64,000 bases of DNA, taken from Acidobacteriota bacterium (lineage in GTDB: Bacteria; Acidobacteriota; Thermoanaerobaculia; UBA5066). The position numbers and the translations under genes are program-made. Location of the stretch: the NCBI GenBank assembly GCA_008363385.1, contig RHKY01000008.1, forward strand, positions 1-64,000. Reading direction: 5' to 3'. Every line of letters begins with the position of its first letter. Positions within the stretch are counted from its first letter, which is position 1. Below the pieces are notes generated by a model that saw only the letters and a list, made by a program, of their open reading frames with translations, was not told the origin of the DNA and did no database searches. Of this stretch, positions 36,557 to 45,291 are shown in pieces.

Positions 36557-38248
36557 TTGCGCCCCCTCCTGCGCCTCCCGCTCCTCCTCCTCCCCGCCCT
36601 CGCCCTCCTCGTCGCCCGGCCCGCCCGTGCCGCGGCGCCCGTGACCGTGACGGTCCTCCAGACCTCCGACGTCCACGGCCGGCTCCTGCCCTGGGACTAC
36701 TCGCGGGCCCGCCCGGACGACGTGGGGCTGGCGCGGATCGCCACGCGCGTCGCCGCGATCCGCCGGGAGACCCCGAACGTCCTCCTCCTCGACGGCGGGG
36801 ACACGATCCAGGGCTCGCCCCTGGGCTACCTCCACGCCCGGAGGCCCGAGGGGCGGAAGGACCCGATGTCCGAGGCGATGAGCGCCATGCGGTACGACGC
36901 CATGGCGGTGGGGAACCACGAGTTCAACTACGGTCTCGACGTCCTCCGCCGGGCGCAGGCGGACGCCTCGTTCCCGTGGCTCTCGGCCAACACCCTGAAC
37001 GCCGCGGACCGCTCGCCCGCCTTCCCCGAGTACGTCGTGAAGACGTTCGGGAAGGTCCGCGTCGGGGTCCTGGGGCTGACGACGCCGAACGTCCCCGGCT
37101 GGGAGCCGGAGAAGAACCGGCCGGGGCTGACGTGGGAGGACCCCGTCGAGACGGCCCGGCGCCTCGTCCCCGTCCTCCGCGGCCGAGAGCGCTGCGACGT
37201 GGTCGTCGTCCTGATCCACAGCGGGCTGGAGGTGGACCTGGCCTCCGGCAAGCCGGACGACACGGCGCACGAGAACCGGGTCGCGGCCCTCGCCCGGTCG
37301 GTCCCGGGCGTGGACCTGATCCTGACGGGGCACACGCACCGCCGGCTGAACCTCGTGCGCGTGGAGGGGGTCCCGGTGACGCAGCCGGGGCGGTGGGGGG
37401 AGGCGCTGGCCCGCGTCGACCTGAAGCTCGCGCGCGCTTCGGGGCGCTGGAAGGTGGTCGAGGTGACCGGGGAGCTCCTGCCGAGCGACGGCTCGGTCCC
37501 CGCCGACCCAGGGATCGAGCGGATCGCCGCCCCGCACCACGCCCGCGCCCTGGCGCACATGGAGGAGGTCCTGGCCCGGGCCGAGGAGCCGCTGCCGGCC
37601 GCCGCGGCCCGGCTCGGGGACAGCCCGCTCCTCGACCTCGTCAACGAGATCCAGCGGTCCGCCGCCGGGAGCGACCTCTCGATGACCTCGCTCCTGCCGG
37701 GGTGGAGCTACGCCGGCCTGCCGGCCGGCGAGATCCGCGTCCGGGACGTCTACGCGCTCTACCCGTACGAGAACGAGCTCTCCGTCCTCGAGGTGGACGG
37801 CGCGATCCTGAGGGAGTGCCTGGAGAACGCGGCGGGCTTCTACGCCGACGCGGCGTGGGAGGCGGGCCGCCTCGTCGTGAAGCCGAAGGCGGGCGTGCCG
37901 CCCTACAGCTTCGACGCGGTGCAGGGGGTGGAGTACCGGATCGACCCGACGGCGCCGCTCGGCGCGCGCGTGAAGGACCTCACCTGGAAGGGCCGCCCGG
38001 TCCGCCCGGAGGACCGCTTCACGCTCGCGGTCAACGCCTACCGCGCCCAGGGCTCTGGGGGCTACGTGGCGCTGAAGAGGGCCAGGGTCCTCCGGTCGGC
38101 CTCCACGGAGATCCGCGAGCTGCTGATGGAGCGGCTCCGCCAGATGGGGACCGTCCCCGCCACCGTCGACCGGAACTGGGTCGTCGCCCCGGACGTGGTC
38201 TGGGCCCAGCCCCCCGGCTCGCCCCGCTCCGCCGCCCCCGTCAACTGA
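36557..38248 (+). CDS. Secreted 5'-nucleotidase / metallophosphoesterase
   Basis: A 563-aa exported enzyme of the UshA/CpdB family that dephosphorylates nucleotides in the periplasm. A signal peptide (residues 1-26) precedes metal-binding motifs: [42 protein letters not shown] and [10 protein letters not shown]. The C-terminal substrate domain contains [19 protein letters not shown]. The start is TTG 36557, the only codon that places the signal peptide at the N-terminus; it has no clear ribosome-binding site but has GAGACT 8 nt upstream. A lone gene, divergent from nth. Confidence 0.9.
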   Translation: MRPLLRLPLLLLPALALLVARPARAAAPVTVTVLQTSDVHGRLLPWDYSRARPDDVGLARIATRVAAIRRETPNVLLLDGGDTIQGSPLGYLHARRPEGRKDPMSEAMSAMRYDAMAVGNHEFNYGLDVLRRAQADASFPWLSANTLNAADRSPAFPEYVVKTFGKVRVGVLGLTTPNVPGWEPEKNRPGLTWEDPVETARRLVPVLRGRERCDVVVVLIHSGLEVDLASGKPDDTAHENRVAALARSVPGVDLILTGHTHRRLNLVRVEGVPVTQPGRWGEALARVDLKLARASGRWKVVEVTGELLPSDGSVPADPGIERIAAPHHARALAHMEEVLARAEEPLPAAAARLGDSPLLDLVNEIQRSAAGSDLSMTSLLPGWSYAGLPAGEIRVRDVYALYPYENELSVLEVDGAILRECLENAAGFYADAAWEAGRLVVKPKAGVPPYSFDAVQGVEYRIDPTAPLGARVKDLTWKGRPVRPEDRFTLAVNAYRAQGSGGYVALKRARVLRSASTEIRELLMERLRQMGTVPATVDRNWVVAPDVVWAQPPGSPRSAAPVN

Positions 38249-38256
38249 GTTCTGCG

Positions 38257-38276
38257 GCGGCGCCGGCAGGCGCCGC
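38257..38276. terminator. Stem-loop between convergent genes
   Basis: A perfect 8-bp stem GCGGCGCC (38257-38264) and GGCGCCGC (38269-38276) with a GGCA loop, in the 43-bp gap between the nucleotidase and the beta-barrel gene. No U-tract; may act with Rho or as an mRNA end. Confidence 0.5.
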
Positions 38277-38291
38277 GGGGGCCTCCCCGAT

Positions 38292-39098
38292 TCACTTCAG
38301 CTCGAAGTTGCGGACGATGTTGAACCCCAGCCGGATGTTCGAGTCGGTCACCCCGCCGCCGAAGTCCCCGGCGGCGACCTGGTCGACCGTCGTGGCCGCG
38401 GAGTTGCCGATCCAGACCCCGAAGCGGTGGTGGTAGACCGCCTTCTCGAGGGCGAACGACCACTGCCCGACCGAGCCCTCGAGGTCCCGGTTCCGCGGGA
38501 CGTACTCGGCGGTGGCGAAGAACCGCTTCGGGAGCTTCACCTGGAGCGCCACCGGGACGTTCCAGACGTTCCGGAACTGCGGCGTGTTGGAGACGTACGT
38601 CGGCGCGACCGCCACGGTCACGACGTCCCCGAGCGTCGCCGCGACGAGGAGCTGGCCGAACCCGCCCACCTTGTCCTCGATCTCGACCTTCGTCAGCCAG
38701 TCGACGCCCGCCCGCACGCCCACGGCCAGCGGCAGCTTCCGGGTGGGGCGCAGGAACGTGTACTTCACCGAGAGCTCGTAGTCGCCGTTCGTCGACGAGC
38801 GGTAGGCCTCGAAGCCGAGGTCGGCCACCGGCACGTAGTTGACCCCGAGCCCGATGTTGGCGCCCGAGTCGAGGCCTCCGAGGTTGTTCCCTCCGGCCTC
38901 GTTCACGGGCTGGACGAAGCGGTGCTGGAAGATCGCGCCGAGGATCCCCGGGTCGTAGACGAGCGGCGTCGACGTCTGGAGGAACCGGTCGTCGTAGCCG
39001 GGCACGTACGCCTCCTCCTCCTGCGCCCGGCAGATCCGCGGGGCGGAGAGGACGCAGGAGAGGGCCAGGAGGGCGGCGGCACGGTGCGTCGGTCTCAT
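38292..39098 (-). CDS. Predicted outer membrane beta-barrel protein (DUF5777-like)
   Basis: A 268-aa protein with a signal peptide (residues 1-25, ending ICRA). The mature part is made of alternating amphipathic strands, opening with LVYDPGILGAIFQHRFVQPV and closing with SNIRLGFNIVRNFELK. This resembles the DUF5777-type beta-barrel proteins often encoded beside a small haem-c-like protein, as here. The ATG at 39098 follows the preceding gene by 10 bases, so the two form an operon. Function unknown; a possible outer membrane partner of the lipoprotein. Confidence 0.65.
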   Translation of the reverse strand: MRPTHRAAALLALSCVLSAPRICRAQEEEAYVPGYDDRFLQTSTPLVYDPGILGAIFQHRFVQPVNEAGGNNLGGLDSGANIGLGVNYVPVADLGFEAYRSSTNGDYELSVKYTFLRPTRKLPLAVGVRAGVDWLTKVEIEDKVGGFGQLLVAATLGDVVTVAVAPTYVSNTPQFRNVWNVPVALQVKLPKRFFATAEYVPRNRDLEGSVGQWSFALEKAVYHHRFGVWIGNSAATTVDQVAAGDFGGGVTDSNIRLGFNIVRNFELK

Positions 39099-39108
39099 CG
39101 CGTCCTCC

Positions 39109-39582
39109 TCAGTCGTTCGGCGCGCCGCGCCGGACCCAGTCGATCACGAGGTGCTGCATCTCGGAGGGGAGGGGCGGTCCTCCGAGCGGCATCCGGCTCC
39201 CGACGATCCCGGCGTCCGCCGTGATCTTCGAGACGAGGAAGGAGTCCTCCGGCAGGCCCGGAGCCACGCGCAGGCGGCTCGACTGGACCGCCGGGACGCC
39301 GACGACGTTGCCGTAGGCCTTCCCCGCCTCCAGGCTCAGCCCGAGGACGGGCGAGACCCCCGCGTGGCACCCCGAGAGCGCGCACGAGGGCGTGAAGACC
39401 TCGCGCTGGACGCGGGTGAAGGTCGCGGTCGGGTCGGGCGGCTCGGAGGGGCCCGTCGGGTCCTTCTCCGTGCCGCAGCCCGCCGCCGGGAGGAGGAGGA
39501 GCCCCCCGGCGAGGAGGGCCAGGAGGGCGCCCGGTCGCCCGGCGCGCCCCCGGGAGGGTCCCGACACCGGCAAGTCGATCAT
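39109..39582 (-). CDS. Lipoprotein with C-x4-CH haem-c-like motif
   Basis: A 157-aa exported protein. The signal sequence ends in a lipobox (LLLPAAGC, Cys36), then a Pro/Thr linker. The motif CALSGCH (residues 67-73) has four residues between the cysteines instead of the usual two of CxxCH. The distal SRMPLGG (Met131) and the ending HLVIDWVRRGAPND match small c-type cytochrome-like domains, where Met would be the sixth ligand. It may bind haem in a variant way or may have lost haem. The start ATG has GGAGGTGAG upstream, and a TAAGAT box lies about 50 nt before it. Co-transcribed with the barrel gene. Confidence 0.7.
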   Translation of the reverse strand: MIDLPVSGPSRGRAGRPGALLALLAGGLLLLPAAGCGTEKDPTGPSEPPDPTATFTRVQREVFTPSCALSGCHAGVSPVLGLSLEAGKAYGNVVGVPAVQSSRLRVAPGLPEDSFLVSKITADAGIVGSRMPLGGPPLPSEMQHLVIDWVRRGAPND

Positions 39583-39631
39583 CCGCTCACCTCCGTACGG
39601 CGCCCCGCCGTGCTCATCCGGTTGGCGGCGG

Positions 39632-39637
39632 ATCTTA
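39632..39637 (-). promoter_or_regulatory. Candidate -10 box (TAAGAT) for lipoprotein/barrel operon
   Basis: TAAGAT on the minus strand overlaps the TAA stop of the upstream beta-propeller gene, 49 nt before the lipoprotein ATG, which has its own Shine-Dalgarno sequence. It fits an ordinary short leader. Confidence 0.4.
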
Positions 39638-42313
39638 GCTGCCGGGTCGGGCGCCCGACGTGACCGGCGCCACGCTTCCGCTCGGGGCCGGCGGCTCGGG
39701 GAGGACGAAGGGGAGGAGCAGGTCGCCGTCGCCCGTCTTCTTGTCGCGCCGGACGACCGTGGCGAAGAGGGGGCCCGAGCCCTGGGCGGGGACCACCTCC
39801 ATCCGCCCGAAGTAGGTCCCGTTCCCCGCGATCGCGAACCACGCCGCCGGGACCCGGAGCGTCTCCTTCGGCTGCAGCGTGTACCCCCGGCTCCCGACGG
39901 CCTCGGCCTGCGCGGAGACGAGCCTGACGGTCAGCGTGACCGGGACGTCCATCGGGTTCGTCAGCTGGAGCTCGGACTCGACGACGTCCCACCCGCTGTC
40001 GGTGACCGCGATGAAGACTCCGCGGGAGCCGGACGGGATCGAGGCGTTGCCGAGGAGCCCGGGGACGCCGTAGCCGAAGCGGCCTCCCGCCTCGTCCGGA
40101 GCGGTGACGCGCGCGAAGGCGTGGACGGGGACGTCGGAGAGGACGTCGATCCCGCCGGCGACGCCGTCGAGGCCGAAGGTCTCGCCGAGGACGTCCGCGA
40201 GGGTGACGACGGCCTTCGCCGGGACCGTGACCGTGGCGGCCGGCAGGTCCGCGGGCGGCTCCGGGCCGGACTCCGTCCGGGCCTGGCGGAACACGAGCGT
40301 GACGGAGGCCTCCGCCTCCCCGCCGTTGAAGAGCTGGACGTCGGTGCGGGTGCCGGGCCCCAGCGGGCCGTCGCCGCGCCCGAGGGCGAAGAGCCACTGG
40401 AGCGTCCCGGCGTCGCCCGGCAGGCGGGGGACGAGGTCGATCGGGTCGTTCGTGGCGCCGTCGATCGACATCCCGAAGGGGAGGAGCTTCCCCTTGGCGA
40501 CGCGGAAGACGACCCGCGCCGAGGGGATCGCCGGGAGGCCGAGGCCGTCGAAGACCGTCGACCACTGCATGTGCGTGCCGGCGGCCCAGCTGAAGGGGAG
40601 CGAGGCCAGCTCCGTCCCGGCGGGGTCGACGATCGCCAGCGTCCCCGTCACGAGCTCCAGGACGAAGAAGCCGGCGTTGGTCCGCTGGGAAGCGTCGGGA
40701 GGGGCGAAGAGGAACCCCTCCTGTCCCTCTCCGACGGCCCGGTCGACCTTCACGGCGTTCCGGGCGAAGCCGTAGGTCCCGCCGTCCTCCCGCTTCCACG
40801 AGACGCGGGCCCAGCCGAACAGGTCCGTGGGGACCGCGTTGGCGACGAGGCGGAGGGCGCCGAAGCTGTCGGGGCCTCCCATCTCCGTCCCGATCGGGTC
40901 GAAGCGGGCGACGAGGCGGCCCGGGAGGACGTCGAACGACGCTCCGGGACCGTACCCGGCGATCCACCCGTTCGGGATCAGCCGCTCGGAGACCGGGATC
41001 GTGACCGGGTCGCCGGTCTCCGGCTTGGTGCCGCGGTTCCAGGCGACGATGTCGGTCGTCCACTCGACGCCGTTCTGGCCCCCGATCGAGGCGGCGGCGG
41101 GGACGTAGAGGTCGTCGACGGTGACCGGGACCGGCGGCAGGAGCGTCCCGATCCCCCCGAGCGTGGCGTACCAGATCCGGCCGCGGGTCTCGTCCACCGC
41201 GAGGCCCCAGACGAGGCCCTGGCCCGAGGCCATCTCGACGAAGTTGTCCGACACGGCGCCGGAGACGACCGACGCGGGGAAGTCGATCGGGGCGGCCGTC
41301 GTGGGCACGAGGACCGTCTCGACCGGCGTCACGGTCCGCACGTCGTCGCCCTCGAGCGTCACGTCTTTCGGCTCCAGCGTCTTCGTCAGGACCGGAAGGG
41401 CGTCCTTCGGGTCGAAGAACCCGATCGAGCCGTTCCGCTGGTCGGAGAAGAGGATCCGGCCCTTGTAGGTCGCCAGGTCGTACGGGAGGAGGAAGGAGCC
41501 GAGCTGGAAGACCTTGATCTCGTTGGTCGCCGGGTCGAACCGGGCCAGCTCGCTGGAGGCGTAGAGCGTCATCCAGAGGGCGCCGTCCGGGCCACGGAAG
41601 ATCTTCGACGGGCTCGACAGCGTGTTCGGGAGCTCCCAGCGCTTGGCCGTCAGGCCGTCCGGGGCGAACCGGAGGAGGCGGCCGAGGAGGAAGTCGGCGG
41701 CCCAGAGCGTCCCGTCGGCCTCCAGGAGGGGGTAGGAGAGCGAGGCGATGTCGCGCGTCGTGAAGTAGGTGAACGTGTCGGCCGCGGGGTCGAACAGGGC
41801 GAGGGTCCCGCTCGTCTCCGGGAGCCAGAGCTTCCCGTCGGGGCGCTTGGCCAGGGCCGTCGGCCTGCGGGCGGCGTCGGGCCACTCCTTGAGCGCCCCG
41901 GTGGCCGGGTCGAACTTGCCGACCTTGAACCCGCCCAGCTCCGTCAGCCAGAACGTCCCGTCCGGCTCCAAGAGGAGCGAGCTGGGGGAGGCGTCCGTCG
42001 GGAACTTCCACCGCGTGTACTCCGTCCCGTCGGCCGACAGGCGCGCCACGACGTTCTCGTTCGCGGACGCCGACCAGACGGTCCCGTCCGGGGCGAGGAC
42101 GAGGTTGGCCGCGTCGTAGCGCCCGCCGTCGGGGACGCCGTAGAGCCTCACCGAGGCCGGGATGATCCCGGGGTACTCGCCGGCCGGCGAGGGGAAGACC
42201 GGCGTCGGGACGTCGGCCAGGGCGGGGACGGCCGGGACGGCCAGGACGAGGAGGCAGGTCGACAGGAGCGTCGCCGCGCGACGGGGGCGCGGGTGGGGAA
42301 GGGGTCGCGTCAC
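39635..42313 (-). CDS. Secreted beta-propeller (Vgb/NHL-like) protein
   Basis: An 892-aa exported protein. A signal peptide (about residues 1-33, ending VPALA) precedes repeated propeller blades, for example NLVLAPDGTVWSASANENVV, LLLEPDGTFWLTELGGFKVG and KIFRGPDGALWMTLYASSEL, in the style of virginiamycin B lyase-like propellers. From about residue 390 on, several beta-sandwich segments follow. There is no clear enzyme motif; an extracellular binding role is likely. The start is taken as GTG 42313, which follows a TACAAT box by 7 nt; ATGs at 42322 and 42337 lie in or before the box and would add 3-8 residues. Confidence 0.7.
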   Translation of the reverse strand: MTRPLPHPRPRRAATLLSTCLLVLAVPAVPALADVPTPVFPSPAGEYPGIIPASVRLYGVPDGGRYDAANLVLAPDGTVWSASANENVVARLSADGTEYTRWKFPTDASPSSLLLEPDGTFWLTELGGFKVGKFDPATGALKEWPDAARRPTALAKRPDGKLWLPETSGTLALFDPAADTFTYFTTRDIASLSYPLLEADGTLWAADFLLGRLLRFAPDGLTAKRWELPNTLSSPSKIFRGPDGALWMTLYASSELARFDPATNEIKVFQLGSFLLPYDLATYKGRILFSDQRNGSIGFFDPKDALPVLTKTLEPKDVTLEGDDVRTVTPVETVLVPTTAAPIDFPASVVSGAVSDNFVEMASGQGLVWGLAVDETRGRIWYATLGGIGTLLPPVPVTVDDLYVPAAASIGGQNGVEWTTDIVAWNRGTKPETGDPVTIPVSERLIPNGWIAGYGPGASFDVLPGRLVARFDPIGTEMGGPDSFGALRLVANAVPTDLFGWARVSWKREDGGTYGFARNAVKVDRAVGEGQEGFLFAPPDASQRTNAGFFVLELVTGTLAIVDPAGTELASLPFSWAAGTHMQWSTVFDGLGLPAIPSARVVFRVAKGKLLPFGMSIDGATNDPIDLVPRLPGDAGTLQWLFALGRGDGPLGPGTRTDVQLFNGGEAEASVTLVFRQARTESGPEPPADLPAATVTVPAKAVVTLADVLGETFGLDGVAGGIDVLSDVPVHAFARVTAPDEAGGRFGYGVPGLLGNASIPSGSRGVFIAVTDSGWDVVESELQLTNPMDVPVTLTVRLVSAQAEAVGSRGYTLQPKETLRVPAAWFAIAGNGTYFGRMEVVPAQGSGPLFATVVRRDKKTGDGDLLLPFVLPEPPAPSGSVAPVTSGARPGS

Positions 42314-42320
42314 GGCGGGC

Positions 42321-42326
42321 ATTGTA
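42321..42326 (-). promoter_or_regulatory. -10 box (TACAAT), leaderless type, beta-propeller gene
   Basis: TACAAT on the minus strand is followed by GCCCGCC (7 nt) and then GTG (42313). It competes with an interpretation in which the AATG inside the box is the start codon. Confidence 0.5.
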
Positions 42327-42369
42327 GCGACCGGCATGCACGCGCCGTTCCCGTGGCTCCGGACGGGCC

Positions 42370-42375
42370 TAGAAT
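42370..42375 (+). promoter_or_regulatory. Candidate -10 box (TAGAAT) for amrS-like gene
   Basis: TAGAAT is followed 21 nt later by GTG 42397, with GGAGG between. A short leader with a ribosome-binding site is therefore possible, unlike the leaderless cases. No -35 is visible. Confidence 0.5.
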
Positions 42376-42396
42376 CGGAGGTGGAGGCCCGGCCCC

Positions 42397-43494
42397 GTGC
42401 CGACGGTGACCGTCCAGGAGGCCCTCTCGGCCCTGACCGTCCCGGGCGACCTGTGCGTCCGGGAAGGGGAGAAGGTGCGGTGCGTGGCCTGCGGCCACCG
42501 CTGCCTGATCGGCGAGGGGCGCGAGGGGGTCTGCCGCGTCCGGTTCGTCGCGGACGGCGTCCTGCGCGTCCCGCACGGCTACGTCTCCTCGGTGGCCGTC
42601 GACCCGATCGAGAAGAAGCCGTTCTTCCACGTCACCCCCGGCGCCGCGGCGCTGTCGTTCGGGATGCTCGGCTGCGACCTGAAGTGCCCGTACTGCCAGA
42701 ACTGGGAGATCAGCCAGACCCTCCGCGATCCCGGGACCGACGCCTACGCCCGTCCCCGGCGGACGACCCCCGAGGAGCTCGTCCGCCTCGCGCTCGAGGC
42801 CGGGGCGACGATGGTCACCTCCACGTACAACGAGCCGCTCGTCACCACCGAGTGGGCGGTCGAGGTCTTCCGCGCCGCGCGCGCGAGCGGCCTGATGACG
42901 AGCTACGTCTCGAACGGGAACGGGACGCCGGAGGTGATCGACTACCTCCGCCCCTTCGTCGACGCCGTGAAGGTGGACCTGAAGGGGATGCGCGACGAGG
43001 GGTACCGGCTGCTGGGCGGGCGGCTCGCTCCGGTCCTCGACACGATCCGCGGGCTCGTCGCCCGGGGGGTCTGGGTCGAGGTCGTCACGCTCCTCGTCCC
43101 GGGGCTGAACGACGGGACGGACGAGCTCGCCGACGCCGCTCGCTTCCTCGCCTCGGTCAGCCGCGACGTCCCCTGGCACGTGACGGCGTACCACGACGAC
43201 TACCGGATGGAGCGGCGGGGCGCGACGCCGGTGCGCGCGCTCCTGTCGGCCGTCGAGATCGGCCGCGCCGAGGGGCTGCGCTACGTCTACGCCGGGAACC
43301 TCCCGGCGCGCGTGGGCGACTCCGAGACCACGCGCTGCCCGGGCTGCGGGCGGGCCGCGGTGGAACGGCTCGGCTTCCGCGTCCTGGGGAACCACCTGAC
43401 CGCGGACGGCCGGTGCCCGGGGTGCGGGCTGGCGTTGCCCGGCCTCTGGAGCGTCCCGGGGCGCGAATTGACGGGGCCTTCCGTTTCGGCTTAG
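42397..43494 (+). CDS. amrS: AmmeMemoRadiSam-type radical SAM protein
   Basis: A 365-aa radical SAM enzyme. The [4Fe-4S]/SAM motif is MLGCDLKCPYCQNWEISQ, and an N-terminal zinc-like pair CVACGHRC resembles PflA-like activases of the AmrS family. STYNEPLVTTEW, VDAVKVDLKGM and a C-terminal CPGCG pair repeat the family pattern. Its usual partners, the Memo-like and AMMECR1-like proteins, are not encoded nearby, so it stands alone here. The reaction is not established for the family. The GTG start is at 42397; the stop codon TAG coincides with the rho -10 box. Confidence 0.88.
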   Translation: MPTVTVQEALSALTVPGDLCVREGEKVRCVACGHRCLIGEGREGVCRVRFVADGVLRVPHGYVSSVAVDPIEKKPFFHVTPGAAALSFGMLGCDLKCPYCQNWEISQTLRDPGTDAYARPRRTTPEELVRLALEAGATMVTSTYNEPLVTTEWAVEVFRAARASGLMTSYVSNGNGTPEVIDYLRPFVDAVKVDLKGMRDEGYRLLGGRLAPVLDTIRGLVARGVWVEVVTLLVPGLNDGTDELADAARFLASVSRDVPWHVTAYHDDYRMERRGATPVRALLSAVEIGRAEGLRYVYAGNLPARVGDSETTRCPGCGRAAVERLGFRVLGNHLTADGRCPGCGLALPGLWSVPGRELTGPSVSA

Positions 43495-43497
43495 CAT
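43468..43497 (+). promoter_or_regulatory. Sigma70-type promoter for rho
   Basis: TTGACG (43468-43473) and TAGCAT (43492-43497) are 18 bp apart, the best consensus promoter in the window. It sits inside the end of the radical SAM gene, and TAG of the -10 is that gene's stop codon. It gives rho a leader of about 240 nt. Confidence 0.65.
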
Positions 43498-43742
43498 CGC
43501 TCGGCTCGGGTGGCGACCGTCCGCCGTCGCGGCGGGCGAGGGCGCTCCGAACGAACGCGGCCCGGGGTCGGAAGGGAATCGATCCCGCGAGGCGCGAACG
43601 GAGCGGCGCGAGGCGGTCGGACCCGACGGCTCCTTGGACTTCGGTCCCCACGGCCCTGCGCGGTCACTCGACGCCAGGGCGGGACGTCGAAGGGACGCGG
43701 AATGGGAGGGCGCGCCCGACGGGCGCCTTCCGGAGGACAGCT

Positions 43743-45179
43743 TTGGACGAGACCACACGCACCGAGCGCGGCGGCCCGGCCTTCGAGGAGAAGGCCGAGG
43801 CGGGCGACGAGAGCTTCGGACCCGACGGCAACGAGCCGGACGGCCCCGAAGGGGACGACGAGGGCCCGGAGGAGGTCGAGGCCGCCGAGCCCGGCGAGGC
43901 GGGAGGCGAGGGCGACCGGCGGGACGCCGTCCGGCGTCGCAGGCGCCGCCGCCGCCGCCGTGGCCGCGGCCCCCGCGCCCCGGAGCCGGCGTCCCGTCCC
44001 CCCGCCGAGGGGGGGGAGGAATCGGAGGGCGAGCCGGTCCCCGCGGCGGCGCGCCGCGAGGCGGCTCCCGGCGCTCAGCCCCGCGTCAGCGTGACCGGCA
44101 TCGTGAAGCTGCACGGGGACCACTCGGCGATCCTGGTCTCGCCCGAGACGTGGTTCGCCGAGAAGCGCGACCCGTTCGTCCCGAAGTTCCTCGTCGAGGC
44201 CGAGGACCTGGAGGACGGCCTCCTCGTCACGGCCGAGGCGACGGCGCGGGGCGGCAAGGGGCCGCTCGTCCAGAAGATCACGGCCGTCGAGGGGATGGAG
44301 CCGACGGAGTACCGGGCCAAGTACGTCCAGTTCCACAAGGGGGTCTCCATCGACCCGCTCCGCCGCCTCCGGATGGAGACGGTCCCCGACGACCCGTCGG
44401 GGCGCGTCCTCGACCTGGTGGCGCCGATCGGGCGGGGCCAGAGGTGCCTGATCGTCGCGCCGCCCAAGGCGGGGAAGACGACGCTCCTGAAGGTGATGGC
44501 CAACGCCATCGCCAAGAACGACCCCGACGTGAAGATCTTCATGCTCCTCGTCGACGAGCGCCCCGAGGAGGTGACCGACATGCAGCGGTCGATCACCGGG
44601 GAGGTGATCGCCTCGCCGACGGACATGAACGCGGCGCACCACATCGCGGTCTCCGAGCTCTGCTTCGAGCGGGCCAAGCGCCTCGTGGAGATCGGGCGGG
44701 ACGTGGTGATCTTCTGCGACTCGATCACCCGGATGAGCCGCGCCTACAACAACGAGCAGCGCGGGAGCGGGAAGATCATGTCGGGCGGCATCGACGCCAG
44801 GACGATGGAGAAGCCGCGCCGGTTCTTCGGCGGCGCGCGCAACCACGAGGACGGAGGCTCGCTGACGATCGTGGCCACCTGCCTGATCGACACGGGGAGC
44901 CGGATGGACGACGTCATCTTCGAGGAGTTCAAGGGGACGGGGAACTGCGAGATCGTCCTCGACCGGGCCCTCTTCGAGCGCCGGATCTTCCCCTGCATCA
45001 ACATCCCCGCCTCCGGGACGCGCAAGGAGGAGAAGCTCTACGACGCCGACGAGCTGCCGAAGATCCACAAGCTGAGGCGGGCGCTGGCGGCCGTCAAGCC
45101 GGTGGACGCCATGGAGCTCCTCCTGACGAAGCTGGCGCGGACGAAGCTGAACAAGGACTTCCTCAAGTCGATACTGTAG
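43743..45179 (+). CDS. rho: Transcription termination factor Rho
   Basis: Hexameric RNA-dependent ATPase that terminates transcription, 478 aa. The usual N-terminal Rho_N helical domain is replaced by an acidic, disordered stretch (residues 1-60), a run of ten arginines (64-73) and a Pro/Glu-rich linker. The RNA-binding OB domain begins near [20 protein letters not shown], then Walker [16 protein letters not shown], the Walker B region [18 protein letters not shown], and the R-loop [20 protein letters not shown]. The start is TTG 43743 with GGAGGA 6 nt upstream. The 248-bp region before it has no gene. Confidence 0.95.
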   Translation: MDETTRTERGGPAFEEKAEAGDESFGPDGNEPDGPEGDDEGPEEVEAAEPGEAGGEGDRRDAVRRRRRRRRRRGRGPRAPEPASRPPAEGGEESEGEPVPAAARREAAPGAQPRVSVTGIVKLHGDHSAILVSPETWFAEKRDPFVPKFLVEAEDLEDGLLVTAEATARGGKGPLVQKITAVEGMEPTEYRAKYVQFHKGVSIDPLRRLRMETVPDDPSGRVLDLVAPIGRGQRCLIVAPPKAGKTTLLKVMANAIAKNDPDVKIFMLLVDERPEEVTDMQRSITGEVIASPTDMNAAHHIAVSELCFERAKRLVEIGRDVVIFCDSITRMSRAYNNEQRGSGKIMSGGIDARTMEKPRRFFGGARNHEDGGSLTIVATCLIDTGSRMDDVIFEEFKGTGNCEIVLDRALFERRIFPCINIPASGTRKEEKLYDADELPKIHKLRRALAAVKPVDAMELLLTKLARTKLNKDFLKSIL

Positions 45180-45183
45180 TGTC

Positions 45184-45237
45184 GCGGGGAGGCCCCCGCC
45201 CGCGCTCCCGCGCGGGCTTGCAGCCGGGCCTCCCCGC
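45184..45237. terminator. Nested stem-loop after rho
   Basis: An outer 12-bp perfect stem GCGGGGAGGCCC (45184-45195) and GGGCCTCCCCGC (45226-45237) encloses an inner hairpin GCCCGCGC/GCGCGGGC (45198-45205 and 45210-45217). It starts 4 bases after the rho stop, between rho and the convergent hydrolase gene. No U-tract, and unusually elaborate. Confidence 0.65.
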
Positions 45238-45291
45238 ACCCCTCCCTCAGCGGGCGCTTTCGGTATTCCGCGCCGGACCGGCGCGGGCGGG

